This document shows positions 63,078 through 64,000 of a stretch of DNA of 64,000 nucleotides, in pieces (position 1 is the first letter of the stretch; the number at the start of each line of letters is the position of its first letter). Made by a program: the position numbers and the translations under genes. Source of the stretch: Jaltomata sinuosa (taxonomy: Eukaryota > Streptophyta > Magnoliopsida > Solanales > Solanaceae); NCBI GenBank assembly GCA_003996215.1, contig QJPP01003453.1, positions 186,001 through 250,000 of the forward strand, in the 5' to 3' direction. Below the pieces are notes generated by a model. The model saw only the letters and a program-made list of their open reading frames with translations, ran no database searches and was not told the DNA's origin.

Positions 63078-64000
63078 GACCATGCTAACCAGATTAACAT
63101 GCCTTTCGACAACGGTTAAGGATTGAGGTACCATCGTTGAGCCATGACGTAAAATCAAGCACTTCTTGGGAGGCAACCCAAGTGTCTTTTCTTTCATTTT
63201 CCTTATTTTTTGTTATTTTTGTGTTTTTAGAGGATTTATAAAGTGGAAAATGAAATTGAGCACTAAGTACGGCTGAACCCTGTTATGCGGAGGACTGTGC
63301 AGACCGCACGAGCAATTGTGCGTGTCGCACAGCCAACCGTACACAAAAATAGAAGGCGTGGAGGAAAATTTAAAAATAGAGGTAACATGCGCTGGGCTGT
63401 GCGGGCTGCACAAGCCCAAATACGTATTGCACCTCCATCACACCAGAAAACAGATGCCTGGGCAAACCCAGGGGAGAGAAAGGGGGCATGTGCGATACGC
63501 CATGTGGTCCGCACCTTGCCTGGTGCGAATCGCATATCGTGGCACACAGGAGGTAAATCTAAATTTTTTATTTGACCTAAACCATTGACCAACCCGACCT
63601 AGAGACGACCCTGTCAATTCTTCTTCTTCTTTTTCTTTTAAAATCGCCTCTCTCTGTTCTTTTTCCATTATTTTTCTCCACAACTTTCAAAATCCTCCAC
63701 CAAAATTCTCTCCAAACCCCTGAAACTCCCACAAATCCTTCTCCTCTTATCCCCCAATTTCCTCCACCACTTTTCCACGTCGACACCGTCATTCTCTGGG
63801 AAGTCTTGTGGGTCACCATTATTGGAATTCAAAAAGCTTCAATTTTTGTTCTTCCCTTCATAATCTTCACTTGTGGTAAGTTCTCCGACATTAAATAGTT
63901 GTTTTTATTATTTTTGGGAACTCATAATGTGAAGCATGCTTAGTAGATTAGCCATATTGATAATGGGTGAGATCCAAAAATTTTGGGTTCCCAATTTTGA
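63078..64000 (+). other. Unit C post-pol region (runs off the window)
   Basis: Same layout as the regions after units A and B: GGGAGGCAACCCAAG about 63,168; GTGCAGACCGCACGAGC and GTGCGGGCTGCAC words 63,295-63,545; CT-rich leader 63,640-63,770; TGTG|GTAAGTTC about 63,877. The array evidently continues beyond 64,000. Confidence 0.6.

Noticed and set aside
1..64000. tRNA, rRNA, snoRNA, CRISPR arrays, bacterial operons or an endogenous pararetrovirus
   Set aside because: No tRNA cloverleaf arms, rRNA words or movement/coat-protein motifs were recognised; all RT sequences fit Ty3/gypsy or LINE.

Overview
The window is nuclear DNA from a flowering plant, most probably a member of the Solanaceae. 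The evidence is the AT-rich composition, nested plant LTR retrotransposons (Ty3/gypsy Athila, a chromovirus, an Ogre/Tat-like solo LTR), Helitrons, an RTE-type LINE tail ending in (TTG)n, plant F-box and MULE pseudogenes, and an exon that reads as plant MBF1. There are no bacterial features, tRNA, rRNA or CRISPR, and I see no intact host gene. Nearly everything is mobile DNA in various states of decay. I had no alignment tool, so boundaries rest on terminal motifs, target-site duplications (TSDs) and by-eye comparison of copies.

Left third (1-22,320). A 3.1-kb solo LTR (246-3345) is flanked by a perfect CATAC TSD. It is followed by a run of Helitron-like units: three on the minus strand (to 7074), a GATA microsatellite, then about six on the plus strand (to 22,320). 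At several joints a hairpin + CTAG 3' end abuts the AT-rich 5' end of the next unit. One plus-strand unit contains an 862-bp non-autonomous hAT element (TSD TCCATAAT) and is split by an 8.9-kb chromovirus (13,212-22,096, minus strand, TSD GTATC) with decayed RT, RNase H, integrase and chromodomain.

Middle (22,321-35,900). An F-box pseudogene (minus strand) had a 4.35-kb LINE-type insertion land just upstream of its F-box (23,387-27,740, perfect 15-bp TSD). The insert starts 12 bases before the ATG of MBF1 exon 1, continues through a splice donor into about 3 kb of tandemly amplified intron-like DNA, and ends in a truncated LINE 3' end. This looks like retrotransposition of an unspliced MBF1-LINE read-through transcript (5' transduction) and is the most unusual object in the window. 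Then come an inverted fragment of the solo-LTR family, AT-rich spacer, a MULE transposase pseudogene, and a chromovirus-type LTR fragment cutting into the MULE.

Right part (35,901-64,000). This is a head-to-tail array of Athila-derived units that share LTR sequence: LTR1 - unit A - LTR2 - unit B - LTR3 - unit C. Each unit has a PBS, gag and retropepsin remnants and 3' leader sequence but no RT, RNase H or integrase. Unit A is interrupted by a nearly complete 13.3-kb Athila element (39,734-53,066, minus strand, TSD CTAAG) with LTRs, PBS, gag-pro, RT, RNase H, integrase and an open 640-codon ORF in the env-like position. Several nonsense codons are shared by units A, B and C, and where the ancestral base can be seen the change is C to T. 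A 142-bp-arm palindrome lies in LTR1.

Order of events from nesting: Helitrons before the hAT and chromovirus inserts; F-box gene before the MBF1-LINE insert; Athila array before the 13.3-kb Athila insert.
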